NCBI GenBank assembly: GCA_029582165.1
Contig: CM055882.1
Coordinates: 12,726,501 to 12,790,500, forward strand
Length of the DNA: 64,000 nt
From: Portulaca oleracea
Taxonomy: Eukaryota > Streptophyta > Magnoliopsida > Caryophyllales > Portulacaceae
Direction of reading: 5' to 3'
Under the pieces are notes generated by a model. The model had not been told where the DNA came from and searched no databases. It saw only the letters and a list, made by a program, of their open reading frames with translations. Both the position numbers and the translations under genes were made by a program. Each line of letters begins with the position of its first letter. The stretch's first letter is position 1. Shown in pieces: positions 20,790-31,427 of this stretch.

Positions 20790-23316
20790 AATCCCTGTTG
20801 GATTACCTCCTATGTAGGACATACAATATGACACTGATTTTGTCCCAAGAGCAATTATCCTAACAAAGAAACATGTAAGATGAGCCCAAAGGAGCATAAG
20901 GAGTTGCAACAACAAGTTTCAAAGCTCTTGAAAAAAGGGATTAGTCAGGGAAAATGCCAACTCTTGTGCAGTTCCAACCCTTCTTGTTCCAAAAAAGGAT
21001 GGAACATCGCGCACGTGTATTGACAGTCATGTTGTTAATAGGATCACCATCAAGTATCGTTTTCGTATTCCCTGACTTGATGACCTACTTGATCAACTTC
21101 ATAATGTCGTTATGTTTTCAAAGATAGACTTGAGAAATGGGTATCATCAGATCTGAATGTGCCCAAGGGATGAATGGAAGACTACGACAAGAGATGGATT
21201 ATATGAGTGGATGGTCATGCCATTCGTTCTTTCAAATGTTCTTAACACCTTTATGAGGTTGATGAACCAAGTATTCCGACCATTCATTGGGAAGTTTGTT
21301 ATCATTTATTTTGATGACACATTGGTGTATAGTCACAATCCTGAGGAGCACTTGTGACATTGGAGAGAGAATTTTCAAGTTCTTCATCAACACAAGCTTT
21401 ATGCCAACTTGAAGAAATGTCATTTTATGACTGATCAAGTGGCTTTTCTCGGGTATATTGTATCTTCCCATGGAATCGAGATGGATCCTGAAAGGTCGAA
21501 GCTATTATCAGTTGGCCTACACCAAATTCAATTCATGATGTTAGAAGCTTTCATGAATTTACTTCTTTCTAACGACAATTTGTGAAGAACTTTAGTACTA
21601 TTGTTGCACTAATCACAGAGATTCTCAAGAAGGAAAAGTTTGAGTGGATCTTGTCCTCCAATGAAGCTTTGAAGAATTAAATAAAACCATCGAAAAGGCT
21701 CCCGTCTTAGCCTTGTCAGATTTTGAGAAGGTGTTTGAAGTTGATTGTGACACATCAGGAGTCGGGATTGACGTAGTCCTAAGTCAAGACTAAGACCATT
21801 TTCAATGAACAGCTCAACGAATCCAAGCGTAAATATTCCACCTTTGAGAAAGAATTTTATGCTATAGTTCTTGCCCTCGACCATTGGAGTCATTACTTGT
21901 TGGCCAAAGAGTTTGTACTCTATTCAGATCATAAAGCACTCAAGTATCTCCATAGCCAGCAAAAGCTTCAACATCGTCATGCTAAGTGGAGTGAGTTCCT
22001 ATCCATATTTTATTTTGTGCTGAAACACAAATCTGAAACTCAAAATAAAGTTGTCGACGTATTAAGCAGAGGACATGCCTTGTTGTCCACCCTCCAAGTG
22101 AAGGTAGTTGGTTTTGAGATCCTGAAAGAACTATAAGACGAAGATGCCAATTTTGGAAAGATATGGAAGAAGTGTGCTAAAGGGCCTTATAAACAGTTTT
22201 ATTGCCAAGATGGATACTTGTTTCGAGGAAATCAACGGTGCATACCTCAGAGTTCCCTTCTTGAGATGATTTTGAACGAGTGTCATGCAAGTGTCTTGCT
22301 AGGCACTTTGGGCATGACAAAACATTGGGAATTATATCAGAGCACTTCTTTTGTTCTCACTTGGCACGAGATATTGACAAATATGCCAAAAGGTGCAAGA
22401 CTTATCACTTTGCAAAGTCTCGAGAACATGTCTTTACACACTTTTTCCTGTGCCTGAAGCTCCGTGGAAAGATGCCAACATGGATTTTGTTGTTGGGTTA
22501 CCTCGCATCCCAAGAAACAAAGGATTCCATCATGGTGGTCATTGATCGATTTTTCAAAATGGCTCATTTTGTGCTATGTAACAAGACCCATGATGCCAGC
22601 CAAATTGCTAACCTATATTTTCATGAGATTGTAGGTCTCGATGGGACCAAAGACCATCACTTCAAATCGAGATGTGAAGTTCATGAGTCACTTTTGGCAA
22701 ACCTTATGGCGTAAGTTGGGAACGCAATTGCAATTCAGCTCTACTACACATCCTCAAATTGATGGTCAAACTAAAGCAGTCAACCACACTCTAGGCAACT
22801 TGTTGAGAAGTTTTATTGGAAAGAATCTTCGTTAATGAGATTTGCTTTTTGCTCAAATAGAATTCACTTACAACTCATCTCCTAGTCAAACTACTGGCCA
22901 AAGTCCTTTCAAGACTGTATATGGTAAGAATCCCATTACACGTGTGAATTAGCTCTTTTGTCTATACCTGATTGCTTTAGCAGTGATGCCGAGGAAAGAG
23001 CTAGAGAAATGAAAATGATGCATGATAAGGTGAGAAACCGAATTGCAAACAGAATGTGAACTATCAACAACAGGCTAAAAATTTTCGTAAGCCAGTTGCT
23101 TTCGAGGAAGGAGGTTTGGTTTGGATTCATCTAAGAAAGGAAAGATTCCCTTTATGCCCACATGGGAAGCTCAAGCCTAGAGTCGATGAACCTTTCAAGG
23201 TCTTGGAACGAATTGGAGAAAATGTATACAAGGTTGGACTTCCTGGAGAATACAATGTTTCCGCCACTTTCAATGTTGTTAATTTGTCTCCATATTACGA
23301 GCATGAAGAAGAGTAA
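20790..23316 (+). pseudogene. gypsy reverse transcriptase, RNase H and integrase
   Basis: RT starts after IPVGLPPM and has SKIDLRNGYHQI-like and [14 protein letters not shown] (21157-21357, catalytic YFDD). RNase H has LYSDHKALKYLHSQQ and HRHAKWSEFL (21897-22136). Integrase has the HHCC zinc region (22280-22420), core pieces [12 protein letters not shown] and [12 protein letters not shown] (22641-22835), and a C-terminal end with EGGLVWIHLRKERF and VLERIGENVYKVGLPG (23056-23316). Many stops and frame changes divide it, so it is inactive. Confidence 0.85.
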
Positions 23317-23349
23317 AGATTCGAGGATGAGTCTTCTTCAACAAGGGGA

Positions 23350-23737
23350 GCTTGACAACGATGAAGATAAATTGGCTAATATGGTAGACAAATTGCAACC
23401 CCAAGTCATCCACTCATTACTCCACCACCCTAGTTTACCCCTATAGCCTTTGAAGTTAAGAGCATTGCTCTTTAATTGTCAATAACGTAGATCACCTTTG
23501 TTGACAATGGTGACTACTAATTTAATTAAGTAGTTGCAAATTTATGCTATAAAAGGCCATGCTTGTATTAGTAGAAATCACTCAAGCAATGAATCAAGTA
23601 TTATAAAAAATACAATGAGTGTTGAGTAAAGTTGAAAAAGTGAGTCTCCCTTCTACTTCTATCAAATCCTAAGAGGGAAGTATAGATTAATCTATCAATT
23701 CTCTCCCATCTCCCAGTTGAAGTATAGAGCCTTCTTT
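23350..23737 (+). repeat. 3' LTR of the gypsy element, truncated
   Basis: It follows a polypurine-like AACAAGGGGAGC and contains GCTATAAAAGG near 23550. Alignment with the left LTR stops near 23737, where an unrelated repeat begins. Confidence 0.75.
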
Positions 23738-24579
23738 TAACGCCTCGAGATTTTTATGCCGAATAATTAGTTAAATCACATTTTAATGGGGCGTCATGTC
23801 GCATGCCTTAGAACATGCAAAGCCTGTACAATATCAGTAATCAGAAACTCGTTCATTTTATTGAAAATCGGCAACTAAATTATTTGAAAAATAAAAGTGG
23901 AAAATAAAGTCTTTTACAAACATAACAACTTAATTATAGTCAGACCATATTTATTTATTTTCTAACGCAAAATATCAAATTCTAAGCGAGCGTCTCATAC
24001 GGTTAAACTCCCAATTATTGTCACGATTAACCTAAAAAAATAAATAATTTTAAAAGTGAGAATGGAGTCCCAATACAGCAAACTCAACCACGTCAAATAC
24101 ATTTTAGCAATTCACTTTGGTTTTAAAATGAGGGAGAGGGACCGGTAATATTTGCGGATTTACCCAGGAACAGTAAACAGTAGGCTCCCCGAAGGGACAG
24201 TAACAGTAGGCACATGTAACAGTAACCAAGTGATTATCGAAACAGTAACAATAACAGTAATAGTAACAGTAGCAGTAACAGTAATGGGCATCCGATAGAT
24301 AATGTAATAATTTTACAAAACAATATTTTTACAGATAATAATTGACATTAACTGTACCTTTACTTGATATTATGATGGTACTTAACTCTGAATTAATCAA
24401 AAGTTATAAGATCTAGCAACATTAAGAATGATAACAATGTTAAAATCTTGACTACATAACATAAGGGGCATCCACATGGAGTGTTTTTGCACTCGCATCT
24501 TGACTACACAGCAGAATGGTCCCTTACTACAACAACTCACTTTACGAACTAGCCTCAAAGTACAGTACATTGAAATCAT
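23738..24579. repeat. Repeat debris with an AACAGT-rich tract
   Basis: It starts with AACGCCTCGAGATTTTT, which looks like the edge of another repeat. At 24160-24290 it has an irregular array of CAGTAA/AACAGT units. No coding sequence. The LINE at 24596 is inserted in it. Confidence 0.55.
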
Positions 24580-24595
24580 AAATATGTAGGTACAT

Positions 24596-25575
24596 TTTTT
24601 TTAAAACAAGTGAAAATCGGTAGTTAAAGATTTCTTCTCACAAGAAATCTTCCCAACCTATCCTCATACAAAATATTATTAAACTCCCTATCGTCTATTT
24701 GCTCCCACAATTCAGTTGTTGGCAGTTGATGTCCTTATTTTGATAGCCAGTTAGCTGCACCATTTGCCTCTCTATAGATATGGGAAATATTACTCCAATA
24801 GAACTTGAAAGTAGCTTACGAATATCTTCCACCATATTTCTGATCTACCAAGGTATTGCAAAGTTACCTTGGATGGCTTGGATTACTACAAGGTTATCTC
24901 CTTCTATGAATATGTGCGAATGGCCCATTTTAGTTGCTTCCGTTAACCCATCATATAGTGCTCTTGCTTCTGCCGCAATGATTGAGACATCTCTATAGTT
25001 CTCAATGCTTGCCTTAATCAACACTCCCCTCCAATCACGAAGGAGAAAACCTCCTGCCACCGAAATTTGATTACGCGACCCATCGAAATTGAGTTTGATG
25101 TTGCCCCTGGGGGGGTGCCTGCCATCTCACTATTTTATTGGAAGGCAACCCCTGATGAGTAGCGTACCTAGCCTCCATCCTATTCACCTCTAATGAATTA
25201 CAGATTTTCCATTCCACGACATTTTTCTTTGCTTGGATGAGGTTTCCTAGGGGATTATGAATGATGTTCCTAAAAACTGTGTCATTTCTGCTTTTCCAAA
25301 GAGTCCAAAGAAGGAAGACTCCACGGATTACACTATTTTCTTCACCATCATTCTTCTAAGTGGTGAGTAAACGTTTAATAACCGTTGAAGACTGATATAT
25401 TGGATCAGTGAATAACCAGTGATGTTGATTTGCTAAATCCCAGACTCGTTTTGCAAAGGGACATTCCCTGAAGGTGTGCTCATTAGTTTCTATGTCCTCT
25501 TGACATGAAGGGCAAAGAGGATCTAGATTAATACCTCTACAAAAAATATTTCCTCTAGATTAATACCTCTACGAA
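24596..25575 (-). mobile_element. 5'-truncated LINE fragment, 16-bp TSD, poly-A
   Basis: AAATATGTAGGTACAT is present at 24580-24595 and 25576-25591. A poly-T run (minus-strand poly-A) adjoins the left copy. The inside is the 3' end of a LINE with zf-RVT and RNase H. A long TSD with a poly-A tail is the mark of target-primed reverse transcription. The right edge has a local duplication of TAATACCTCTAC. Confidence 0.92.
24640..25560 (-). pseudogene. LINE zf-RVT and RNase H domains
   Basis: From the right on the minus strand: a zf-RVT-like region (THTFRECPFAKRVWDLA near 25480), a linker (WKSRNDTVFRN near 25290), then RNase H (KLNFDGS; LLRDWRGVLI; EARALYDGLTEA; IEGDNLVVIQAI, 25090-24845). The acidic residues of RNase H are present. 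The fragment lacks the RT. Confidence 0.8.
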
Positions 25576-25687
25576 AAATATGTAGGTACATGCCTTAGTT
25601 AATTGTCGTCTTATTTAACAAGTACTTACATGCGTTAAGTGAGGTGCACTAGTATGTGGTTGCCACCTAGGATTAGTAAGTGGTTTA

Positions 25688-25955
25688 GGCCCTGTTCTTT
25701 TACGCGGTATGGCGCGGTATGGCGCGGTGTGATGTGGTGAAATTGTGGCGGTTGTGGTGTAATTGTGGTGAGTTATTGATATGTTGTGGTGAGTTTTTTG
25801 TATATATATATATAAATATTGTATTGATAATTGTGAAAAAGTAATTTATGATGGGTTGTGGTGAATTGTGGTAGAATGGTATTTTGTGGTGGGTTGTGGC
25901 AAACAGCGGTAGGTTATGGCACCGCAGTTTACCAACCGCAGAAAAGAACATGGCC
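25688..25955. mobile_element. Tourist-like (PIF/Harbinger) MITE, TSD TTA
   Basis: The ends are GGCCCTGTTCTTTT and, read inward from the right, GGCCATGTTCTTTT. TTA flanks both sides (25685-25687 and 25956-25958). The interior is rich in TTGTGGTG-type repeats with no coding sequence. A relative lies at 44409-44650. Confidence 0.85.
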
Positions 25956-26431
25956 TTATTCCAGCAAATACCATTACAGATTTTGCCTTAATTAGCCTTA
26001 ATTACTGTTGTACTACCTATGCTGTGGGTTGGCTTCTAGATTATATTCAGACATGGGTCACCTATGTGTGAATCTACTCACCTAATCCCCTTACATCTAT
26101 TACATTGTTGTGCCCATCATGAACAGACATATCGGTGACTGGAATGTCTAACACGTACGTATAGTAGATGTAACGGTTAGAAAAGAATCAAGATGTCATG
26201 ATAAACTCAAGATTGAATGACATAGTTCGTATCGTGCTTCATATGTAGGCACCTTTTCTATATCCGGATTACTGTGAACTTGAGAAGAATATGTTATATC
26301 CAAGGAGAAGTAATCTATATTAAAAGAGTTTAATGTCATATCTAATACCTCAAAAAAATTCCAATGCATACTAATCACTTAAAGTTTTAATAGTTGTGTA
26401 TTTGGTTAAAAATAATAATCGTTTTATTTAT

Positions 26432-26685
26432 ATACTGAGATGTGGTTGTCGTGTATCTTTGCATAGTAATCAAATGATAACATGTAGGTTCCTACTTGCC
26501 TAAACCATAGGGAGTACGTAAAGGAAAATATAGGGACAGGAACACATACCTGACAAACCCCACAGTTTTATCTACTGAGATGTGACTGGCGTGTATCTTT
26601 GCATAATAGTCACATTTATAACATGTAAGTTATTACTTGCATAAATAACAAGGTAGGTATAGGGAAGAGAACACATACATCATAA
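26432..26685. repeat. Imperfect tandem duplication of about 120-140 bases
   Basis: The phrase TACTGAGATGTG...CGTGTATCTTTGCATA...AACATGTA...GAACACATAC occurs twice in direct order (about 26433-26550 and 26572-26680). Confidence 0.75.
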
Positions 26686-26689
26686 AATT

Positions 26690-27955
26690 GTATCTCGAGA
26701 GATGGCTAGATTAAAAGTTGACTTAGAGAGCTTTGTTGATTAGAGGTGGGTCGAGTAATCGAGATCACTATGTTGATTCTAGACGAAACTTCGAATAGTG
26801 GATTAGTTGATGATAGATGTGAAAAATATGATAATATGTGATCAATACAACGTGCATAAAGCTCTAAGGAAAGCAAGATCAACATTAACTTAAATATTGT
26901 TGAAAATGGGGATGAAAGACAATTGACGAAAGTGATGAGTAGAAGGGAATGGATGACTGAAAGTGGAAAATTACGAGTTGAGAAAACAACGTGGTTTAAA
27001 ACAGGCAACAATTTTAGCGGGAATATGATTAGTCAAATATTTTTTTAGAGATAATCTGATCGCAATTTTAGTTGGAATAAGAGTGTGCATACCTAGCTGG
27101 ATTAAAAAAAAGCCAATGGCTTTTTGACGGTTATACCACGAAGTAAATTGGATTTCTAGAACTTTATATGCATAACTGAATATAGATATGTGATTTGCAA
27201 ATTCAATATGCATAAAGGACTACAAATATTTGATTTTTTTTTAAAATATAGATTAGGAATGTGCATAACCGACTGGAGGAAAAAATGTTTTTTAATAGTT
27301 TTTTGGCGGCAGATACATGCTGATCGAAAGTGGATTTATAATGAGAATATCATAATTTAACTAAATGGAGTAAAAAATTATATTTTTTTAAAGAACCAAC
27401 TACCAAGAGTGATAAGACGAAGTAGATGAGATTCTGGAAATTTCATATGCAACATAACAAAATTTATATATTTGATTTTGTACTGATTATAAGTATTTGA
27501 TTCCTTAATGAATTGAACTGACGACGGGGTTATGTGATATTCAAATTTGGCTTATGCAATTGACGGGATGCAAGGAGATAGTAAAATTGGCGAAGTGAAG
27601 CAATTAGAACGAAGGACCAATACTTTTTATAATAATAATAAAAAATGCTCGTGCAAGGCACGAGTTAAATATTATAGTTTTTACAATAAAAATTTGGTGT
27701 AATAATGTACATTAAATTTATTATATTAAGTAGATATTGTCTTAGATTATAAAAAATATGTAAAATTACAAATAATAATGCAATATTATGTAATTTATAT
27801 ATAGCATTATATTTATTTTTCAAATACAATGTACAACAATTTAGTTTCCATACTAACATAAAATATTTTAAAAATTGTCTTATGTTAAGAATTTTGACGT
27901 TTTCATTGTACAAATATTATAATTGTATCAAAATATATTTACATAAAACTAAAAA
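26690..27955. other. Non-coding AT-rich interval
   Basis: No gene seen. A hairpin CTCGTGC-AAG-GCACGAG near 27648-27664, followed by an AT-rich tail, resembles the terminal hairpin region of Helitron-like elements, but no CTRR terminus is clear. Confidence 0.45.
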
Positions 27956-27964
27956 AAAATTTTA

Positions 27965-28376
27965 TTGTCAAAGAACATCTGACCCGTACTTACCTACATT
28001 TGAACATCTTACCCGTATTCACCTAAACCCGAAATACACCCGGGTCATGTTTTTTAGAATAGAATTTACCTGAAACCAAAATATACCTGACCCGTATTTA
28101 CCCTAAAAAGAAAATTTTACTATCAAATAACATCTTACCCGTATAAAACTAAAAGAAATTTTTATAGTCAAAGAACATTTGACCCGTACTTACCTGAACT
28201 TGAAATACACCCGATCGTATTTACCTAAATACGAAATACACTCGGATCATATTTTTAGAGTGAAATTTACCCGAAACTAAAATGCACCCGACCCGTATTT
28301 ACCCTAAAAAGAAATTCTTACTAACAAATAACATCTTACCCGTATTTACTTGAATTTGAAATACACCCTAGTAATG
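27965..28376. repeat. Short tandem units with ACCCGTATTTACC motif
   Basis: About two and a half units of roughly 180 bases share the phrases GAACATYTGACCCGTACTTACC, GAAATACACCCG, TAGARTGAAATTTACCYGAAAC and GACCCGTATTTACCCTAAAAAG. The last unit was interrupted by the LTR element at 28382 and resumes at 31433-31500. Confidence 0.75.
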
Positions 28377-28381
28377 TTTTT

Positions 28382-28584
28382 TGTTAAGTTTCACCCAATT
28401 TGGGGAAACTAAAAAGAGAAGAGGGAGAGATATTGGAGAAATGATGTTATTGATTATCTCAACTCAATTACAAATGAAGGGAAGGAAGGCTTTATATAGC
28501 CAACTTCCTATACCTAATAAACCAAGAAACAAGATAAAGAAACAAGAAGGGAAGAAATCAATACAAGCTTTGCTAATTCTAACA
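28382..28584 (-). repeat. 3' LTR of the PB1-carrying element
   Basis: 203 bases. It matches 31222-31427 with only small differences and has canonical TG..CA ends. Confidence 0.93.
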
Positions 28585-28820
28585 CCCCCCTCAAATTGGA
28601 AGGTGACAAAACTCCAATTTGCCAACAATTTCTAGCAAAGCTGAACGACAAGGCTGCTATCACTGCCAATGGAATCAACGAACGGCAGTGCAACCTTGAA
28701 ATCGTGAACTCGAACTCCAATAGCTTCCTCGCCATCACCACAACTCCTAATAGTGGGTGAAATGGACGTAGATACGGAAGAACTCGGTGGAGCCGAATGA
28801 CGAAAGAAAGAAGGATTGAT

Positions 28821-28874
28821 TGTTGCCGAACTTTTCCAGGTATCATAGTCGTTTCCGGCGAATACAGTGGCCTA
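28821..28874 (-). pseudogene. Copia gag relic
   Basis: The minus strand translates ATVFAGNDYDTWKSSATI. This matches the gag start of the copia element at 8875-13686 (DVFTGDDFDSWKRSATI) in spacing and residues. It is the only coding trace of the retroelement itself. Confidence 0.75.
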
Positions 28875-29206
28875 ATAGAGACTTTCCTGGTTGATCGGAC
28901 AAAAGAACGAAGAGACGATCACACGGTTGAAAGCCATCTTGGCAGCAAGACTAGCTTGAGCAGGTGGTAACATCACTGACCGCAACAACTCCAACGAAGA
29001 AACAAGGCCAAAGAAATGATGCCTGTACCTAGAACACATCCAGCAGGAACACCCAAAGAAATGATGTCTGTGGAGGTGGTGCTTGTGCTAGCGAAGTCAT
29101 CACAGTCACAGGCTGGCCAATTTGCGGCTGAGACGACGGCTGAGGTTGCTTCCTATACCCAACCGGAACACCGTGATCCGATCTCTCGTCGTCGGAAAAC
29201 ACCCGA

Positions 29207-29499
29207 TGTAACACCCCGGATATATGGTTAAGTGTGGCTTAAAGGGATTGAAATGACTACTTATATCACCAAGGTGCACCTTCTTTTATGGTAGCTCATC
29301 CGTTGGGAACTCCTCAGTTAAGCGTGCTTGGCTGGGAGTAGTCAAAGGATGGGTGACCTCCTGGGAAGTTTTCCAAGGCAGTGTGTGAGCGAGGACGAAG
29401 CACGCTGGAAAGACTCGTGGTGATTTGTGGGGCCAGTCAACAATCATTGAAGTAGTTATCGGTAATGTCCGCGGCCCGGGAGGGGGCCGGGGCGTTACA
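29207..29499 (+). repeat. Cassandra 5' LTR
   Basis: 293 bases with the 5S-derived region in its middle. It ends ...GGCGTTACA before the primer site. Confidence 0.95.
29315..29369 (+). promoter_or_regulatory. 5S-rRNA-derived pol III internal promoter (box A to box C) in Cassandra LTR
   Basis: AGTTAAGCGTGCTTGG (box A region) and GGATGGGTGACCTCCTGGGAAGT (29347-29369, box C) match plant 5S rRNA genes in order and spacing. The second LTR has the same at about 29745-29799. Confidence 0.9.
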
Positions 29500-29635
29500 G
29501 ATGGTATCAGAGCCGACCCGCGACCGTGAGCTGCGCCAGTGGACGGGAGAGCCATGGGCAGTCACCTAGCGGGGCAAAGATTCTGGATTGGATTTGTGGC
29601 ACAACGAGGACGTTGTGCGTTTAAGTGGGGGTGAT

Positions 29636-29928
29636 TGTAACACCCCGGATATATGGTTAAGTGTGGCTTAAAGGGATTGAAATGACTACTTATATCACCA
29701 AGGTGCACCTTCTTTTATGGTAGCTCATCCGTTGGGAACTCCTCAGTTAAGCGTGCTTGGCTGGGAGTAGTCAAAGGATGGGTGACCTCCCGGGAATTTT
29801 TCCAAGGCAGTGTGTGAGCGAGGACGAAGCACGCTGGAAAGACTCGTGGTGATTTGTGGGGCCAGTCAACAATCATTGAAGTAGTTATCGGTAATGTCCG
29901 CGGCCCGGGAGGGGGCCGGGGCGTTACA
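29636..29928 (+). repeat. Cassandra 3' LTR
   Basis: Matches the 5' LTR base for base except for a few substitutions, for example in the 5S box C region (CCTCCTGGGAAGTT against CCTCCCGGGAATTT). Confidence 0.95.
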
Positions 29929-31209
29929 CCCGATTAGCAAAATCCCCCGCCGGAACTCCGGTCACCACCGTCGCAGCCGCCGTCGGAGGCAGTGTGTTCG
30001 GCGGTGAAGAAAGGACGACGAAACCCCCTTCATCCCCTTGTTTCTGAGACTGTATACTAATCCCCATCTGCGCAAATTGCTCCTCAATCCCAACCCCAAC
30101 CCTCTGCTGTTCTGAACCACGGCCACTTCCACCATCGCCCATATGAACCCTAATCGGCGGCAAATTCGCTAAAGAAGGTGAACTCGAAGTCGACTGAACG
30201 AAGATGTCGTCTCAGTTATCGGACTATCCGGAACGGAATGAATATCAGGGTTACTCTGATTCTGATTGCCCAGTTTATTTCCCAATTTACCTTCGTTTCC
30301 GCCTCCAACGTGATTAACCGCTGCCTCCATAATCATTTCCTTGGAATTATTCGAGTCCGAATAATTCCCAAAATTGCCTCCGTTTTCCTCCAACCCTAGC
30401 AAGCAATTAACCGATGCAGGGTCCGAAAACCCTCGCTGGATCGCAGCAGCGCCATTCAGCGCATTCAGAAACCAGTCCTCCGACTGATTCGAACCATCTA
30501 GAATCGAGCCAATCGAATTCGCACCTTCCGGCTTATACGGGAACAAGAACAACCTTGTTCTCGAGGGTTTCACCGGATTTGAACTCAGAATCAAACTATC
30601 ATACTCATCCACCATGTTATCAAGATCTTCTTCAGTAGAAACACCGATTAAAGAATCAAGATCCTCATTCGGAAGCTGGTACTTCAAAGTAAACGGGTGG
30701 CCTTTGAGTTGGGTTTTCGAAAGCCGCGAAAGGAGGTCCGGCAGAGTAGTACTCCGATCGACGACGACAATCCGAGTTTCGCCGCCGACGTAGCAGAGAG
30801 ACTTGTCGTGAAGGCGGGGGACTATATGTCCGTTGTAGCTGCACATCAGACGGAGTTTCCCGGCGCCTTTCATCCCCGAAAAACTCTTGTTGAAGTCCGT
30901 CGCGCGTGAACGAGGAGAGGAGTCGATCGAGTCAGGGTAGTTCGCAATAGCGACGCTGACGATGGAGGTGGTGACGGTGGTTGCCGGAGCAAGCGGTGGC
31001 TCCACGGCGGAGGAGAGATAGAGAGAGAATTTAGGTTTTGGTAGGAGAGGGAAAGAGGGCGAGAGAGGAGGGAGAAAGCTGTGAAGTGTTGGCAATGGTG
31101 GGGTGGAGGTTTTTGTGCTTGAGATTCAGCGATGGGTTTGAAAGGGAAGAAGAAGAAATGAATCTGGGGAAGAGGAAGAAGCAGGAACCACACCGAACGA
31201 ATTAAACCC

Positions 31210-31221
31210 GCTCTGATACCA
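31210..31221 (-). promoter_or_regulatory. Primer binding site, initiator tRNA-Met
   Basis: The minus strand reads TGGTATCAGAGC directly after the 5' LTR. Confidence 0.92.
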
Positions 31222-31427
31222 TGTTAAGTTTCACCCAATTTGGGAAAACTAAAGAGAGAAGAGCGAGAGAGATTGAAGAAATGATGTTATTGATTATCTC
31301 AACTCAATTACAAATGAAGGGAAGGAAGAAGGCTTTATATAGCCAACTTCCTATACCTAATAAACCAAGAAACAAGATAAAAAAACAAGAAGGGAAGAAA
31401 TCAATACAAGCTTTGCTAATTCTAACA
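31222..31427 (-). repeat. 5' LTR of the PB1-carrying element
   Basis: 206 bases, with TATA-like GGCTTTATATAGCC near 31331-31344. Confidence 0.93.

Larger units (their letters stand above)
16386..23737 (+). mobile_element. Decayed Ty3/gypsy retrotransposon
   Basis: Two diverged LTRs (about 16390-16780 and 23350-23737) share many blocks, for example GATCACCTTTGTTGACAATG and GTATAGATTAATCTATCAATT. Between them, on the plus strand, are gag, protease, RT, RNase H and integrase in that order, which is the Ty3/gypsy order. A primer-binding-like TGGTATCAGACC follows the left LTR. Many stops and frame changes and a 1.2-kb insertion show that it is old. The outer ends are approximate and no TSD was established. 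The right LTR seems truncated compared with the left one. Confidence 0.88.
29207..29928 (+). mobile_element. Complete Cassandra TRIM, TSD CCCGA
   Basis: Two 293-base LTRs (29207-29499 and 29636-29928) start TGTAACACCCCGG and end GGCGTTACA. CCCGA flanks both sides (29202-29206, 29929-29933). A primer site TGGTATCAGAGCC begins at 29502, and a purine-rich stretch AAGTGGGGGTGAT precedes the right LTR. The internal part is only 136 bases and non-coding. Each LTR carries a 5S-rRNA-derived segment, the defining mark of Cassandra. The two LTRs differ at only a few positions, so insertion is fairly recent. It lies in the captured PB1 gene, in opposite orientation to the host element. Confidence 0.97.
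29029..31095 (-). pseudogene. Captured PB1-domain (octicosapeptide/Phox/Bem1p) protein gene fragment
   Basis: The minus-strand frame from 31095 to 30169 contains a clear plant PB1 domain at residues of about 80-168: KLRLMCSYNGHIVPR, DKSLCYVGGETRIVVVDR, PFTLKYQLPNEDLDSLI and STEEDLDNMVDEYD (the acidic OPCA-like part). The native start probably lay near EPPLAPATT (about 31000), where an ATG seems to be GTG now. A one-base shift near 30190 moves the reading to 30163-29924 (RVHMGDGGSGRGSEQQ, QMGISIQSQKQGDEGG). After the Cassandra insertion it continues as FSDDERSDHGVPVGYRKQPQP (29214-29029). Upstream of the ATG the captured piece includes 5' leader-like CT-rich sequence. PB1 domains mediate protein-protein pairing. 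This copy is broken and lacks the gene's 3' end. Confidence 0.88.
28382..31427 (-). mobile_element. Non-autonomous LTR retrotransposon carrying a captured PB1-domain gene, TSD TTTTT
   Basis: LTRs at 28382-28584 and 31222-31427 (TGTTAAG...CTAACA in plus orientation) are nearly identical. TTTTT flanks both sides (28377-28381, 31428-31432). A tRNA-iMet primer site (31210-31221) adjoins the right LTR and a polypurine tract adjoins the left LTR, so the element reads on the minus strand. There is no protease, integrase or RT. Inside are 5' sequence and coding sequence of a host PB1-domain gene (about 31190-29029), then a short gag relic (28874-28821). Sequence next to the polypurine tract matches that of the copia element at 8875-13686, so the two appear to be the same lineage. 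A Cassandra TRIM lies inside the captured gene. Confidence 0.92.

Noticed and set aside
29270..29370. 5S rRNA gene
   Set aside because: Only part of 5S is present, diverged, and it is inside both LTRs of a Cassandra element.
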